Assembly: GCA_948438085.1 (NCBI GenBank)
Contig: CAOJKP010000009.1
Location: 1 to 64,000 of the forward strand
Source: an uncultured Clostridium sp.
GTDB taxonomy: Bacteria; Bacillota; Clostridia; TANB77; CAG-508
Reading direction: 5' to 3'
Length of the DNA: 64,000 nt
A program made the position numbers and the translations under genes. Below are positions 18,431 to 27,638 of the stretch, piece by piece. Position 1 is the stretch's first letter, and each line of letters starts with the position of its first letter. The notes beneath the pieces were generated by a model. It saw nothing but the letters and a program-made list of their open reading frames with translations, ran no database searches and had not been told where the DNA came from.

Positions 18431-19302
18431 AATTGTTTCATAACCTCTTCTGCGAAGTTTTCCTCTTTTTTCTCGATTCCTTCTCCTTTTTCGAATCTTG
18501 CAAATTTTACTAGTTTTGCTCCTTTTTGTTCTACTAGTTTTCCTATTGTTATGTCTGGGTCTTTTACAAATGGTTGCTCTACTAAGCATATTTCACTATA
18601 GAATTTTCCTATTCTTCCCTGTACCATTTTTTCTGCTATTTCTGCTGGTTTTCCTTCATTCATTGCTTGTGCTTTTAGTATTTCCATTTCTTTTGCTACT
18701 CTTTCTTGTGGTACTGATGCTTTATCTAAGTATTCTGGTCTTGCTGCTGCTATTTGCATACATATGTCTTTTGCAAGTTCTGATGTTCCATTTTCTAATT
18801 CTACTAAAACTCCTATTTTTCCATCTCCATGGATATATTTTTCTACTAGTCCGTTTGATTCAAATCTTGCAAATCTTCTTATTGTGATTTTTTCTCCTAT
18901 ATTTGCTATTTTTTCTGTTAATACTTCGTTTATTGTTTTACTTGCATCTTTTTGTGATTTTTGTTCTAATAGTTCTTCTACTGTTGCTGGGTTTTTAGTT
19001 GCTATTTGCTCTACTATGTCTGTAACGAATGTTCTGAATTCATCATTTTTTGCAACAAAGTCTGTTTCTGAGTTTACTTCTACTATTGCTCCTATTTTAT
19101 TATCTGCTGTAACGTATGCTTCTACAACTCCTTCTGCTGCTATTCTATCTGATTTTTTTGCTGCTTTTGACATTCCTTTTTCACGTAATAGTTCTATTGC
19201 TTTTTCTATATCTCCATCTGTTTGTGTTAATACTTTTTTGCAGTCCATCATTCCTGCTCCTGTTTTTTCTCTTAATTCTTTTACAACTGCTGCTGTAACC
19301 AT
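18424..19302 (-). CDS. tsf: Translation elongation factor Ts
   Basis: EF-Ts, the nucleotide exchange factor for EF-Tu, 292 residues. The N-terminal UBA-like domain ([19 protein letters not shown]) and the core motif [12 protein letters not shown] are nearly invariant; the C-terminal half has [19 protein letters not shown]. It follows rpsB on the same strand, the universal order. ATG is preceded by AAAGGAGG. The start, length and terminator are unremarkable. Confidence 0.97.
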   Translation of the reverse strand: MVTAAVVKELREKTGAGMMDCKKVLTQTDGDIEKAIELLREKGMSKAAKKSDRIAAEGVVEAYVTADNKIGAIVEVNSETDFVAKNDEFRTFVTDIVEQIATKNPATVEELLEQKSQKDASKTINEVLTEKIANIGEKITIRRFARFESNGLVEKYIHGDGKIGVLVELENGTSELAKDICMQIAAARPEYLDKASVPQERVAKEMEILKAQAMNEGKPAEIAEKMVQGRIGKFYSEICLVEQPFVKDPDITIGKLVEQKGAKLVKFARFEKGEGIEKKEENFAEEVMKQLQ

Positions 19303-19357
19303 AATTTAATTCCTCCTTTATTTTTTAAGGTAATTTGTAGCAGATTTTTAGTAAGTC

Positions 19358-19392
19358 TTTGTAGATTGGACTGCCGAAGGCAGCCCCTACAT
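19358..19392. repeat. Dispersed GC-rich palindromic repeat, copy 4
   Basis: TTGGACTGCCGAAGGCAGCC followed by CCTACA, lying in the rpsB-tsf spacer. Confidence 0.75.
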
Positions 19393-19490
19393 AATTGTTT
19401 TAGTAAATAATAAATAGTCTTTATGAAATATTTACTTTTTTACTATTGCTACTTACTATTTCTCTACTTTAAATTACTTTACTTATTATT

Positions 19491-19540
19491 AAAGGGTACA
19501 TTCGGCTACATTTTTCTTAGTTAAACCGCTTGTACCCTTT
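19491..19540 (-). terminator. Stem-loop between rpsB and tsf
   Basis: AAAGGGTACA (19491-19500) and TGTACCCTTT (19531-19540) enclose a 30-base loop. There is no U run on the minus strand, so partial attenuation or processing is more likely than full termination. Confidence 0.45.
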
Positions 19541-19553
19541 TATTACATACAAA

Positions 19554-20339
19554 TTATTCTTGTGTTGTTTCTTCTTCTGAAGCAACTATTTCTTCCATTG
19601 ATGTTGGTTCTTCATTTTCTAAACTATCTGTAACTTCTGTAGATGTTTCAAATGTTTCTCCTTGTTTTCCTTCTATAACTGCGTTTGCCATAACTTGTGT
19701 TATTAGTTTTACTGCACGTATAGCATCATCATTTCCTGGTATAACATAGTCTACATCTTCTGGATTACAGTTTGTATCTACTAGTCCTACTACTGGTATG
19801 TTTAATTTTCTTGCTTCTAATATTGCTATTCTTTCTTTTTTAGGATCTACTATAAATAATACTCCTGGTATTTTTGTCATGTTTTTAATTCCACCAAGAT
19901 TTTTTTCTAGTTTTTCCATTTCTTTTTTAAGTAATATAACTTCCTTTTTAGGTAATACATCAAATGTACCATCTTCTTGCATTGTTTCTAATTCTTTTAG
20001 TCTTCCTATTCTTTTTTGTATTGTTCCAAAGTTTGTAAGCATTCCACCTAACCATCTTTGGTCTACATAGTACATTCCGCACATTTCAGCTGCTTCTTTT
20101 ACGCATTCTTGTGCTTGTTTTTTTGTTCCTACAAATAATATTTCTTTTCCTTCTTCTGCTTGCTCTTTGATGAATCTGTAGGCATCATCAATTTTCTTTG
20201 ATGTTTTTTGTAAATCGATAATATGGATTCCATTTCTAGCTTGGAATATATATTCAGCCATTTTAGGATCCCATCTTCTTGTTTGGTGTCCAAAGTGTAC
20301 ACCTGCTTCTAGTAATTGTTTCATTGCAACTACTGCCAT
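19554..20339 (-). CDS. rpsB: 30S ribosomal protein S2
   Basis: Ribosomal protein S2, about 261 residues. [36 protein letters not shown] and [13 protein letters not shown] are diagnostic. I start it at ATG 20339 ([10 protein letters not shown]), because AAAGGAGG lies eight bases upstream; an ATG 18 codons earlier is in frame but has no site. The acidic C-terminal tail ([19 protein letters not shown]) is common in Clostridia. It is the first gene of rpsB-tsf, with a promoter at 20448-20476. Confidence 0.97.
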   Translation of the reverse strand: MAVVAMKQLLEAGVHFGHQTRRWDPKMAEYIFQARNGIHIIDLQKTSKKIDDAYRFIKEQAEEGKEILFVGTKKQAQECVKEAAEMCGMYYVDQRWLGGMLTNFGTIQKRIGRLKELETMQEDGTFDVLPKKEVILLKKEMEKLEKNLGGIKNMTKIPGVLFIVDPKKERIAILEARKLNIPVVGLVDTNCNPEDVDYVIPGNDDAIRAVKLITQVMANAVIEGKQGETFETSTEVTDSLENEEPTSMEEIVASEEETTQE

Positions 20340-20447
20340 TTTAATTCCTCCTTTAGTTTTTAACATCCATAAAGTATCAACGTTTATGCACACTTGTTTT
20401 AAGCACTATCATAAACTAGCTTTATGTGTATATTTTTTAACTATAGT

Positions 20448-20476
20448 ATTATAGCAAAATTTATTGCGGTTGGCAA
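20448..20476 (-). promoter_or_regulatory. Promoter of rpsB-tsf
   Basis: On the minus strand TTGCCA and TATAAT are 17 bases apart, with TTTTGC directly before the -10 box. Confidence 0.7.
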
Positions 20477-20559
20477 TAGTTTTTACTAATTTTGTGTATT
20501 TTTTATACATTTGCTTTCTGGGAGCGGTATTTTAATGCAAACTACCAGTGAAGAAATGT

Positions 20560-20590
20560 TAAAATGCGACTTTTTATAAGTCGCATTTTA
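20560..20590 (-). terminator. Terminator of the modular surface protein gene
   Basis: TAAAATGCGACTT and AAGTCGCATTTTA form a 13-bp stem with a 5-base loop, beginning two bases past the stop codon. Confidence 0.7.
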
Positions 20591-20591
20591 G

Positions 20592-22850
20592 TTATCCATT
20601 TAATTGATATTTTGTTATCCAGTAACCTGAAAGTTGCTCTCCTTCTTCTTCTGTTCCATTTCCATTGTTATCCCACCAGAATGCTTCTGGTATTTGGTAT
20701 CCTGGACTTATATTGTTATTCGCTTTTGTTATGTTAGTTCCTATAAAGTTTATTATTGATTTTTGTGGATATACTGTTCCATCTAATTTATATTCGTACC
20801 TTGGTATCCATACAAAATATGTTTCTGTTCCTCCATTTGTTGTTACTATATTTGCCCACATATTATTACTATAATCATACCAATTGCTTGGTGGATTTTC
20901 AGTTAATGGTGTTCTTTGTTCGTTTCCTTCGTTATCGTACCACACATAATATGTTACATCTTTATTGAATTTTTCTACATTTGGTTCACATGGTGTAATT
21001 GTTTTTATTTTCTTTGTTACAGCTCCTATAAATTCATTTGTATCTTTGTTTCTTAAAATTATATTTATAGTGTATGTTGTATTTTCATTTAAGTTTTTAA
21101 ATACATAGTTTTCGTTTTCTGCTTCTCCTATTGCATCTTGCATTAATTCACCATCTAGGTAATATTCGAATTTCATATTTATGTTATTTGATTTTGCTTC
21201 GTTTATTAATGAACCTGTTATTTCTTTTACTCTAATTAATCTACTTCCTGCTAACAAATTTGCATCTATTCTATTATGGTTGCTTGCTTCTGATAATTGA
21301 TATTTTGTTATCCAATATCCTGAAAGTTGTTCTCCTTCTTCTTCTATTCCATTTCCGTTGTTGTCCCACCAGAATGCTTCTGGTATTTGGTAGCCTGTGC
21401 TTATATTCTTATTTAATTTATTTACATCTATTCCTACAAATCTTATTTCTGATCTTTGTTTTATAGAATTTAGTTTATATTCGTACCTTGGTATCCATAT
21501 ATAGTATGTTTCTTCTCCATTGTTTCTAGATACAATATTTGCCCATCTTCCACTTGAATACTTGTACCAATTTTCTGGTGCTGGTTTATTTAGAGGTGTT
21601 TCATTGTGTTCGTTTCCAGCTTCGTCCCACCATACATAGAATGTTGTACTTTGGTCAAAACTTCTAGTATCTGGTCTATCTGGTTCTTCTAATACTAAAT
21701 CTTGTGTATAACTTCCTATTATTTCTCCATTTGCATTTAATGCTGTTACATTTATTACTTTTGCTCCTTCTCCTACATTTTTAAATATATGGCTAGTACT
21801 TAGTGGCTCTTCTTCCTCTATTATTCCATTTAATGCATATGCGTACCTTGGTACTGTTTCGTTAGATTTTACAGTTACATTTGATACTTCTATATTTCCC
21901 ATATTTACAACACTTGCATAGTCTACAATATAACTGGTAAGTTCTGAAAGTTGATATTTTGTTATCCAGTATCCTGGAATTATAACATCTACTAGTTGAT
22001 TACTTACTATATATTCTGTATCTTGTGCTCCCCATTTAAATGCTTCTGGTATTTGGTAGCCTTGTTTTTTTAATTCTTCCCATGACGTTTTTTGGTTAGT
22101 TTCTCCATCTATGTATTCATTATATGTGTTTATAAATTTTACATCCATTCTTTCATTTCCTGCTACAGAATTAGTTGTATCTATTTTATAACAGTATCTT
22201 GGTATCCATACATAGTAACTATCTATTCCATCGCTTTCAGAGTATATATTTGCCCAGTTTTGTTCTTTATAGTTATACCAATTTTCTGGCTTTTGCCCAT
22301 TTATCCAATTTCCTGGTACCAAATTATTATTTTCATTTAGGTACATGTATCTTGTTTTTTCTTTTGAGAATCCTATAGATATCTCTGGTTCGTTTACATA
22401 TATTCCATTGTTTAATGTGTAGTTTCCTTTTATACGAGGTATTTCAAAATCTATTGTAAGTGTTTTTGAAGTTCCATCTTTATAGTTTGCGTCAAAACTG
22501 TAACTATTTTTATCTACCATTTTATAGTCTATTGCAACAACATTTCTGTTATTTGCATATATAACAACATCTTCGTTATTACTATTTTTATATATTACAC
22601 AATCTATTTCTTGTTCGCTCGCAATTGTTACTACTACATCTGCATTTAATCCATTTTCATATACTTTAGATACTTTATATGAAATTTCTTTTAGTTTTCC
22701 TTGTTGTATTAAGTTTTTTATTTTATTGTTTTGAATCACCTTGCTTATTGGTATACTACATAACAAAACTAAACATATTAGTAAAATGGATATTAAAGAA
22801 ATATATATTATTTTTTGCTTTTTATTTAATTTCTTAAATTTATCTATCAT
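20592..22850 (-). CDS. Membrane-anchored modular surface protein with EF-hand-like loops
   Basis: A 752-residue protein from ATG 22850 (TGGAG nine bases upstream). One N-terminal membrane segment follows a short basic stretch, so most of it faces outside. It has three related modules, each running from NW-x-WANI through WIPRY-x-YK and YQIPEAF to GYWITKYQL. The last two contain WDNNGNG(I/T)EEEGE, matching the 12-residue EF-hand loop D-x-N-x-N-G-x5-E. Ig-like linkers separate modules. It ends right after the third KYQL with no anchor. Similar modules occur in clostridial surface proteins; function is unknown. It probably forms an operon with the next gene upstream. Confidence 0.75.
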   Translation of the reverse strand: MIDKFKKLNKKQKIIYISLISILLICLVLLCSIPISKVIQNNKIKNLIQQGKLKEISYKVSKVYENGLNADVVVTIASEQEIDCVIYKNSNNEDVVIYANNRNVVAIDYKMVDKNSYSFDANYKDGTSKTLTIDFEIPRIKGNYTLNNGIYVNEPEISIGFSKEKTRYMYLNENNNLVPGNWINGQKPENWYNYKEQNWANIYSESDGIDSYYVWIPRYCYKIDTTNSVAGNERMDVKFINTYNEYIDGETNQKTSWEELKKQGYQIPEAFKWGAQDTEYIVSNQLVDVIIPGYWITKYQLSELTSYIVDYASVVNMGNIEVSNVTVKSNETVPRYAYALNGIIEEEEPLSTSHIFKNVGEGAKVINVTALNANGEIIGSYTQDLVLEEPDRPDTRSFDQSTTFYVWWDEAGNEHNETPLNKPAPENWYKYSSGRWANIVSRNNGEETYYIWIPRYEYKLNSIKQRSEIRFVGIDVNKLNKNISTGYQIPEAFWWDNNGNGIEEEGEQLSGYWITKYQLSEASNHNRIDANLLAGSRLIRVKEITGSLINEAKSNNINMKFEYYLDGELMQDAIGEAENENYVFKNLNENTTYTINIILRNKDTNEFIGAVTKKIKTITPCEPNVEKFNKDVTYYVWYDNEGNEQRTPLTENPPSNWYDYSNNMWANIVTTNGGTETYFVWIPRYEYKLDGTVYPQKSIINFIGTNITKANNNISPGYQIPEAFWWDNNGNGTEEEGEQLSGYWITKYQLNG
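20601..20720. repeat. Intragenic direct repeat, copy A
   Basis: About 120 bases closely matching 21294-21413. Both encode the YQIPEAFWWDNNGNG...GYWITKYQL end of a module. Confidence 0.8.
21294..21413. repeat. Intragenic direct repeat, copy B
   Basis: Matches 20601-20720 with scattered substitutions; recombination between them would delete or add one module in frame. Confidence 0.8.
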
Positions 22851-22885
22851 TTTATATGACTCCATATATTCTTATTTTAGCATGA

Positions 22886-23593
22886 TTATGCTAGAATCCG
22901 CTCTCCTACTACAACAACTGCACGGCAATGATGTCCAGTTGTATAATATCCTATTCCACTACTTCCTCCGTGGTAATCTGCTGTATACGAAAAAATACTA
23001 TTATGACCAGTATATGCTCTAACAAATCCAAGCCATAAATCATTAGTAATCCAGCCATATCCAGTACTTCCATGCCAACCTTTTGTTTCTATAGTTGCAT
23101 CACCTATTTTAGGTACTGGATTATTATAATCATCTGTATATTGATTTTTATATTTTGGACTTGCATTCCAAAAAGACCATAACCAATCTCCTCTGGATAC
23201 TGCAGTCGCTGCTGTCCATTCTCCATTAAAATACATATATGCACCACTTTTATTTCCTGTTGTTGTTCCTCCATTAGGAATTTTGTTTGGATTTCCATAG
23301 CTAGATGCAGAAAGTATTGCCATTGCACCATATTCTGTATTTTTCTGCATGTGTATATCTAAATTAACATTATCTGTTACTTGCCCTGTTAATGCTGATG
23401 AACCATTTAACCCTAATGTTCCACCTTGAGATTCCATTTGTCTTATTTGAGTATGCCATTGAGTTAAATTTTTTGCACTTGCTGAAGTTTTTCCATTTGC
23501 CTGCAATGCTGCATTGCTTTTTACTGGTATTAATATTAGTAAAAGTAATGATATTATTAATATGGAAATAAATATTTTTTCTTTTGATTTCAT
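22886..23593 (-). CDS. Small secreted protein of unknown function
   Basis: A 235-residue protein with a clear signal peptide (KIFISILIISLLLLILIPVKSNA, cleavage after about residue 29). The mature part is rich in Gly, Tyr, Trp and Asn, with motifs TEYGAMAILSASSYG, GDWLWSFWNASPKY and GWHGSTGYGWI, and ends HHCRAVVVVGERILA with a single Cys. No transmembrane anchor or sorting signal is visible. It lies about 35 bases before the modular surface protein gene on the same strand, with an AAAGGAG site, suggesting a shared transcript. I do not recognise the domain; a surface-exposed or prepilin-like role is only a guess. Confidence 0.7.
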   Translation of the reverse strand: MKSKEKIFISILIISLLLLILIPVKSNAALQANGKTSASAKNLTQWHTQIRQMESQGGTLGLNGSSALTGQVTDNVNLDIHMQKNTEYGAMAILSASSYGNPNKIPNGGTTTGNKSGAYMYFNGEWTAATAVSRGDWLWSFWNASPKYKNQYTDDYNNPVPKIGDATIETKGWHGSTGYGWITNDLWLGFVRAYTGHNSIFSYTADYHGGSSGIGYYTTGHHCRAVVVVGERILA

Positions 23594-23700
23594 ATTATCG
23601 TTCTCCTTTATTTATTAATTTATTATTGTTATCATTTTATATTATGTAATTATTTTAATCAATATATAACATGTTTTTTTAAATAGCTCTATGGTTATTT

Positions 23701-23735
23701 CTCCGAAGAGCGGACGTGCAATGCACGCCCCTACA
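23701..23735. repeat. Dispersed GC-rich palindromic repeat, copy 5
   Basis: CCGAAGAGCGGACGTGCAAT followed by GCACGCCCCTACA; the palindrome core differs from the other copies (CGTGC/GCACG), but both arms changed together, keeping the pairing. Confidence 0.75.
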
Positions 23736-23795
23736 TGTTGCAAATAAAATTAGTGCGAAGGAAGAAATGTATAAAAATATGTATAGTATTATCCC

Positions 23796-23824
23796 TTGAT
23801 TTTAAAAAATTACTATGATAAAAT
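23796..23824 (+). promoter_or_regulatory. Promoter of the MFS transporter gene
   Basis: TTGATT and TAAAAT separated by 17 bases, about 37 bases before the ATG, which has a GGAGAGG site. Confidence 0.6.
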
Positions 23825-23860
23825 CCACAAAGAATTTACAAAAGATATTGGAGAGGAACA

Positions 23861-25129
23861 ATGGAAGAAGAGAAAAAAATTTCTAAAAGAAGAAAATTAA
23901 ATATGAAATTATACCCATCATATAAAATGCTTGCTAATGATGTATTGTTTTTTAATGCAATCAAAGTTCTATTTTTAACAGGAGTAAAGGGGCTTTCAAA
24001 TGCTAATGTTGTTTTTATGGAAACAATATATGCTTTTTTTAAATTACTTTTGCAAATTCCTATGACAGTTGTAGTTTCAAAGTTGGGAATAAGAAAAAGT
24101 GTTATATTAGGAAATATATTTTGGATATTAGAAGTAGTCTTAATTTTATTTTCAAAAAATTATTCTATGATTATTATTGCTCAACTTCTTTCTGCTATTG
24201 GATGGTCATGTAAATCTGTAGCTGAAGAACCTTTATTAAATAAATCTATTCCAGAAGGAAAATTAAAAGGAAAAATATTTTCAAAAATTGATAGTAAGGG
24301 ATATTCTAGACATTGTTATATTGGTGCAATAACAACTGTTTTATCTGGCTTCTTATATGAGGTAAATCCATATATTCCTGTTGTACTTACTATAGTATTT
24401 ATGATATTTGCACTTATTATTTCTTTTAATTTCACTGATATTAAAGATGAAAAAGTAAAAACAGTAAGTGAAAGTATAAATGATGTAAAGGATGGATTTG
24501 TGTTTATTTTTAAGTCTCCAAGATTAAAAAGTTTACTGCTAATGCTTGGATTTATGTGGGGATTTATATGTTTATTTGGAACATATGGTACAACCTTATT
24601 AAAAGATATTAATGTATCTGCTAAATATATTGGTATAATACTTGCTACTTTAGATATAATTCAAGGTATATCTTCTACAACGGCAATTAAATTTAACAAA
24701 AAGCATAATAATAATTCATTAACGTATATATCTCTTAGAATGACTATAGGGATTGCAATTGCTGGTGGCGTGGTTGTATGCGGATTATATAGAATACCTC
24801 AACTTGCAATTATTATATTTACATATATATTAAGATGTTATGATAAAGGAATATTCCAAATTATTAAAAAGAGATATATGGGTAACTTTATGACTCCAGA
24901 AATATTACCTAAGATATATTCTGTTCATAGTATAATAGCAAGTGTATTTAGATTACTTGTAGGAGGATTAGGTTCTTATTTACTTACAATTATGACCATA
25001 GAATATGCTATGGTAACTCTTGGAATATTGTTTAGTTTCATTGCATTATTATTTTCATTGTATATGAAACCAAGGATTGGATTAAAACCAGAAGAATATA
25101 CCAAAAAAGATGTTGTGTGTGTAGAATAG
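23861..25129 (+). CDS. MFS family transporter
   Basis: A 422-residue polytopic protein with about 12 hydrophobic segments in two halves separated by a charged loop (NFTDIKDEKVKTVSESINDVKD, about 200-220), the layout of the major facilitator superfamily. KLGIRKSVILGNIFWILE near 72 resembles the loop 2-3 signature. The substrate cannot be predicted; drug efflux-type proteins look similar. It is a monocistronic unit divergent from the secreted protein genes, ending in a terminator shared with thrS. Confidence 0.85.
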   Translation: MEEEKKISKRRKLNMKLYPSYKMLANDVLFFNAIKVLFLTGVKGLSNANVVFMETIYAFFKLLLQIPMTVVVSKLGIRKSVILGNIFWILEVVLILFSKNYSMIIIAQLLSAIGWSCKSVAEEPLLNKSIPEGKLKGKIFSKIDSKGYSRHCYIGAITTVLSGFLYEVNPYIPVVLTIVFMIFALIISFNFTDIKDEKVKTVSESINDVKDGFVFIFKSPRLKSLLLMLGFMWGFICLFGTYGTTLLKDINVSAKYIGIILATLDIIQGISSTTAIKFNKKHNNNSLTYISLRMTIGIAIAGGVVVCGLYRIPQLAIIIFTYILRCYDKGIFQIIKKRYMGNFMTPEILPKIYSVHSIIASVFRLLVGGLGSYLLTIMTIEYAMVTLGILFSFIALLFSLYMKPRIGLKPEEYTKKDVVCVE

Positions 25130-25133
25130 AATA

Positions 25134-25183
25134 AAAAAAGGAAATGAAGTGAATTAAATAGATTTCACTTCATTTCCTTTTTT
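25134..25183. terminator. Bidirectional terminator between the MFS gene and thrS
   Basis: A perfect 20-bp stem (25134-25153 with 25164-25183) with A-rich and T-rich flanks, placed between two convergent stop codons. Confidence 0.85.
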
Positions 25184-25191
25184 ATTCTATT

Positions 25192-27123
25192 TTATTTATA
25201 GCTTTTTATTTCTTCTTTTATTGTACTAATAAATTCTTCTAAATTCATTTGTCCTATATCTCCTTGTTCTCTTGAACGAATTCCTATTACATTTTCTTCT
25301 ATTTCCTTTTGTCCTACTACTATCATGTATGGTATTTTACTAAGTTGTGCTTCTCTTATCTTGTATCCTATTTTTTCGTTTCTATCGTCTACTTCTACTC
25401 TTATCTCTTCGTTTGCTAGTTCTTCTTTAATTTTATATGCATATTCTCTATGTGCTTCAGATATTGGTAGAATTTTTACTTGTGTTGGTGCAAGCCATGT
25501 TGGTAGTGCTCCTTTTGTTTCTTCTAATAAGAATGACATAAATCTATCTAGTGTTCCTAATATTGCTCTATGAATTACTACTGGTCTATGTTCTTTTCCA
25601 TCTTCTCCTATATATTCAAGTTTAAATCTTTGTGGTAATAAAAAGTCTAATTGACATGTAGAAACAGTAATATCATGTCCCAATACTGTTTTTATTTGAA
25701 CATCTAATTTTGGTCCATAAAATGCCGCTTCTCCTTTTGCTTCATAGAAATTAACATTTAGTTCTTTTAAAATTTCTCTTAATTGGCTCTCTGCATTATC
25801 CCACATTTCGTCATCATCATAGTATTTTACCTTGTCTTCTTTATCTCTTAAAGAAAGTCTAAATGAATAATTTTTAAATCCAAAATCTTCATATACAGAC
25901 AAAATTAATTTTACTACATTTTTAAATTCTTGCTTAATTTGGTCTGGTCTTACAAATAAGTGTGCATCATTTTGACACATTTGTCGTACTCTTTCTAGTC
26001 CGCATACACTTCCACTAGATTCATACCTGAAGTCATGTGCTAATTCTCCTATTCTTATTGGTAGGTCTCTATATGAATGAAGTTGATTTTTATATATTAA
26101 CATATGATGTGGACAATTCATTGGACGTAGTACTAATTCTTCATTTTCCATTTTCATTACTGGAAACATATCTTCTTTGTAGTGATCCCAGTGTCCACTT
26201 GTTTTATATAACTCAACATTTGCAAGTGATGGTGTATATACATGTTTGTATCCTAATTTTGTCTCTTTATCTACAATATATCTTTCAAGGATTCTTCTGA
26301 TTGTTGCTCCATCTGGTAAATACATTGGTAGTCCTGAACCTACAAGCTCATGTGTCATAAATAAATTTAAGTCTTTTCCTATTTTTCTATGATCTCTTTG
26401 CTTTGCCTCTTCTAATAATTGTAAATATTCTTCTAAGTCACTAGCTTTTGGGAATGATACTGCATATATTCTTTGAAGCATTTTGTTTTTTTCGCTACCT
26501 CTCCAATATGCTCCTGATGATGATAGTATTTTTATTGATTTTATTTTTCCTGTACTCATTACATGAGGTCCTGCACATAAATCTACAAATTCTCCTTGTT
26601 TATAAAAAGATATTTCTTCACCTTCTGGTAAGTCTTCTATTAATTCTACTTTATATGGTTCATTTTTTTCTTTCATAAATTTAATTGCTTCATTTCTAGG
26701 CAACACAAATTTTTCTATTGGTAAATCTTCTTTTATTATTTTTTTCATCTCTTCTTCTATTTTTTGTTTATCTTCTTCTGTAAATGGATTTTCTGTATCA
26801 AAATCATAGTAAAATCCTTCATCAATTGATGGTCCAATTGCAAGTTTTACTTCTGGAAATAATCTTTTTATTGCTTGTGCCATAATATGTGATGTTGTAT
26901 GCCAATATGCTTTTTTCCCATTTATGTCATCACTTTCAAATGTTAAAATATTAACGCTACAATCTTTTTCTAATGTATCTCTTAAATCTTTTACATTCCC
27001 ATCTACTTCGGCTACAGTTGCCATTCTTGCAAGACCACTACTAATTTGTTCTGCAAGTTCAATAATTTTAATTCCTTGTTCTATTTCTTTTATAGAACCA
27101 TCTTTTAGTGTTACTTTTATCAT
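25192..27123 (-). CDS. thrS: Threonyl-tRNA synthetase
   Basis: A class II synthetase of 643 residues. In order it has the TGS domain (1-60), the editing/SAD domain with HTTSHIMAQAIKRLFP and DLCAGPHV (HxxxH and C-x3-H zinc-type editing residues), the catalytic core with RPMNCPHHMLIYK, RYESSGSVCGLERVRQMCQND and HRAILGTLDRFMSFLLE, and the anticodon-binding C-terminus. It charges tRNA-Thr. It is preceded by a T-box leader, so expression should respond to uncharged tRNA-Thr. The start has AGGAGG at good spacing. Confidence 0.97.
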   Translation of the reverse strand: MIKVTLKDGSIKEIEQGIKIIELAEQISSGLARMATVAEVDGNVKDLRDTLEKDCSVNILTFESDDINGKKAYWHTTSHIMAQAIKRLFPEVKLAIGPSIDEGFYYDFDTENPFTEEDKQKIEEEMKKIIKEDLPIEKFVLPRNEAIKFMKEKNEPYKVELIEDLPEGEEISFYKQGEFVDLCAGPHVMSTGKIKSIKILSSSGAYWRGSEKNKMLQRIYAVSFPKASDLEEYLQLLEEAKQRDHRKIGKDLNLFMTHELVGSGLPMYLPDGATIRRILERYIVDKETKLGYKHVYTPSLANVELYKTSGHWDHYKEDMFPVMKMENEELVLRPMNCPHHMLIYKNQLHSYRDLPIRIGELAHDFRYESSGSVCGLERVRQMCQNDAHLFVRPDQIKQEFKNVVKLILSVYEDFGFKNYSFRLSLRDKEDKVKYYDDDEMWDNAESQLREILKELNVNFYEAKGEAAFYGPKLDVQIKTVLGHDITVSTCQLDFLLPQRFKLEYIGEDGKEHRPVVIHRAILGTLDRFMSFLLEETKGALPTWLAPTQVKILPISEAHREYAYKIKEELANEEIRVEVDDRNEKIGYKIREAQLSKIPYMIVVGQKEIEENVIGIRSREQGDIGQMNLEEFISTIKEEIKSYK

Positions 27124-27138
27124 TTTAAAACCTCCTAT

Positions 27139-27365
27139 GAATACAAAATACCCCTAGGCATTTTGCTTATTAAATACCTAGGGGTGCATATTACACGGTT
27201 CCACCCTATTTTTAACTTAATTTATGATTATAACGTAATCAACGTCTAGTTTTTCTAGAAACTGTTGAGGTAGTTTTTCAAATATGTTTACTTATATCGT
27301 TTTACAGCCCAATTGAACGATACTCTCTTTTAAGTAACCTTTATTTTACTTTGTCTCAATACGTT
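27139..27365 (-). ncRNA. T-box leader of thrS
   Basis: On the minus strand the conserved T-box AGGGTGGAACCGTG lies at 27207-27194, followed by a terminator hairpin, ACCCCTAGG/CCTAGGGGT (27150-27158 with 27177-27185). Upstream are an AGAGAG element and a stem I-like fold. A candidate Thr specifier (ACT or ACC) sits in AAAACTACCTC near 27275, but I could not fold the stem to settle which. It should cause antitermination when tRNA-Thr is uncharged. Confidence 0.9.
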
Positions 27366-27442
27366 TTTATATATATATTTATAATAATCTTATTATGTTA
27401 AATTGTCAATAGTAAATTTTGGATTTTTTTAATTAATATAAG

Positions 27443-27628
27443 TTATATTGTGTTTAATTGTTTTTGTAATATATAAACATTTTGTTCTAATGCGTTTATG
27501 TGATCTTGTTTTTCAAATTTATTAGCAATATAACCTATTACAAAACCTATTACAAATGCTACAACTATTATTATTGTTGTTTGCATAATTTGTTCTCTTT
27601 GATATATTTCTTTATCATATATTTTCAT
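27443..27628 (-). CDS. Small membrane protein with a coiled-coil tail
   Basis: A 61-residue protein: a polar N-terminus, one strongly hydrophobic helix (TTIIIVVAFVIGFVIGYIA, about 17-35) and a charged heptad-like tail (EKQDHINALEQNVYILQKQL). ATG 27628 has a GAGG site eight bases upstream, and it lies 10 bases after pgi, suggesting co-transcription. An internal ATG at codon 15 is possible. It resembles YtxH/LapA-type small helpers only in layout; function is unknown. Confidence 0.6.
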   Translation of the reverse strand: MKIYDKEIYQREQIMQTTIIIVVAFVIGFVIGYIANKFEKQDHINALEQNVYILQKQLNTI

Positions 27629-27638
27629 ACTTTATACC

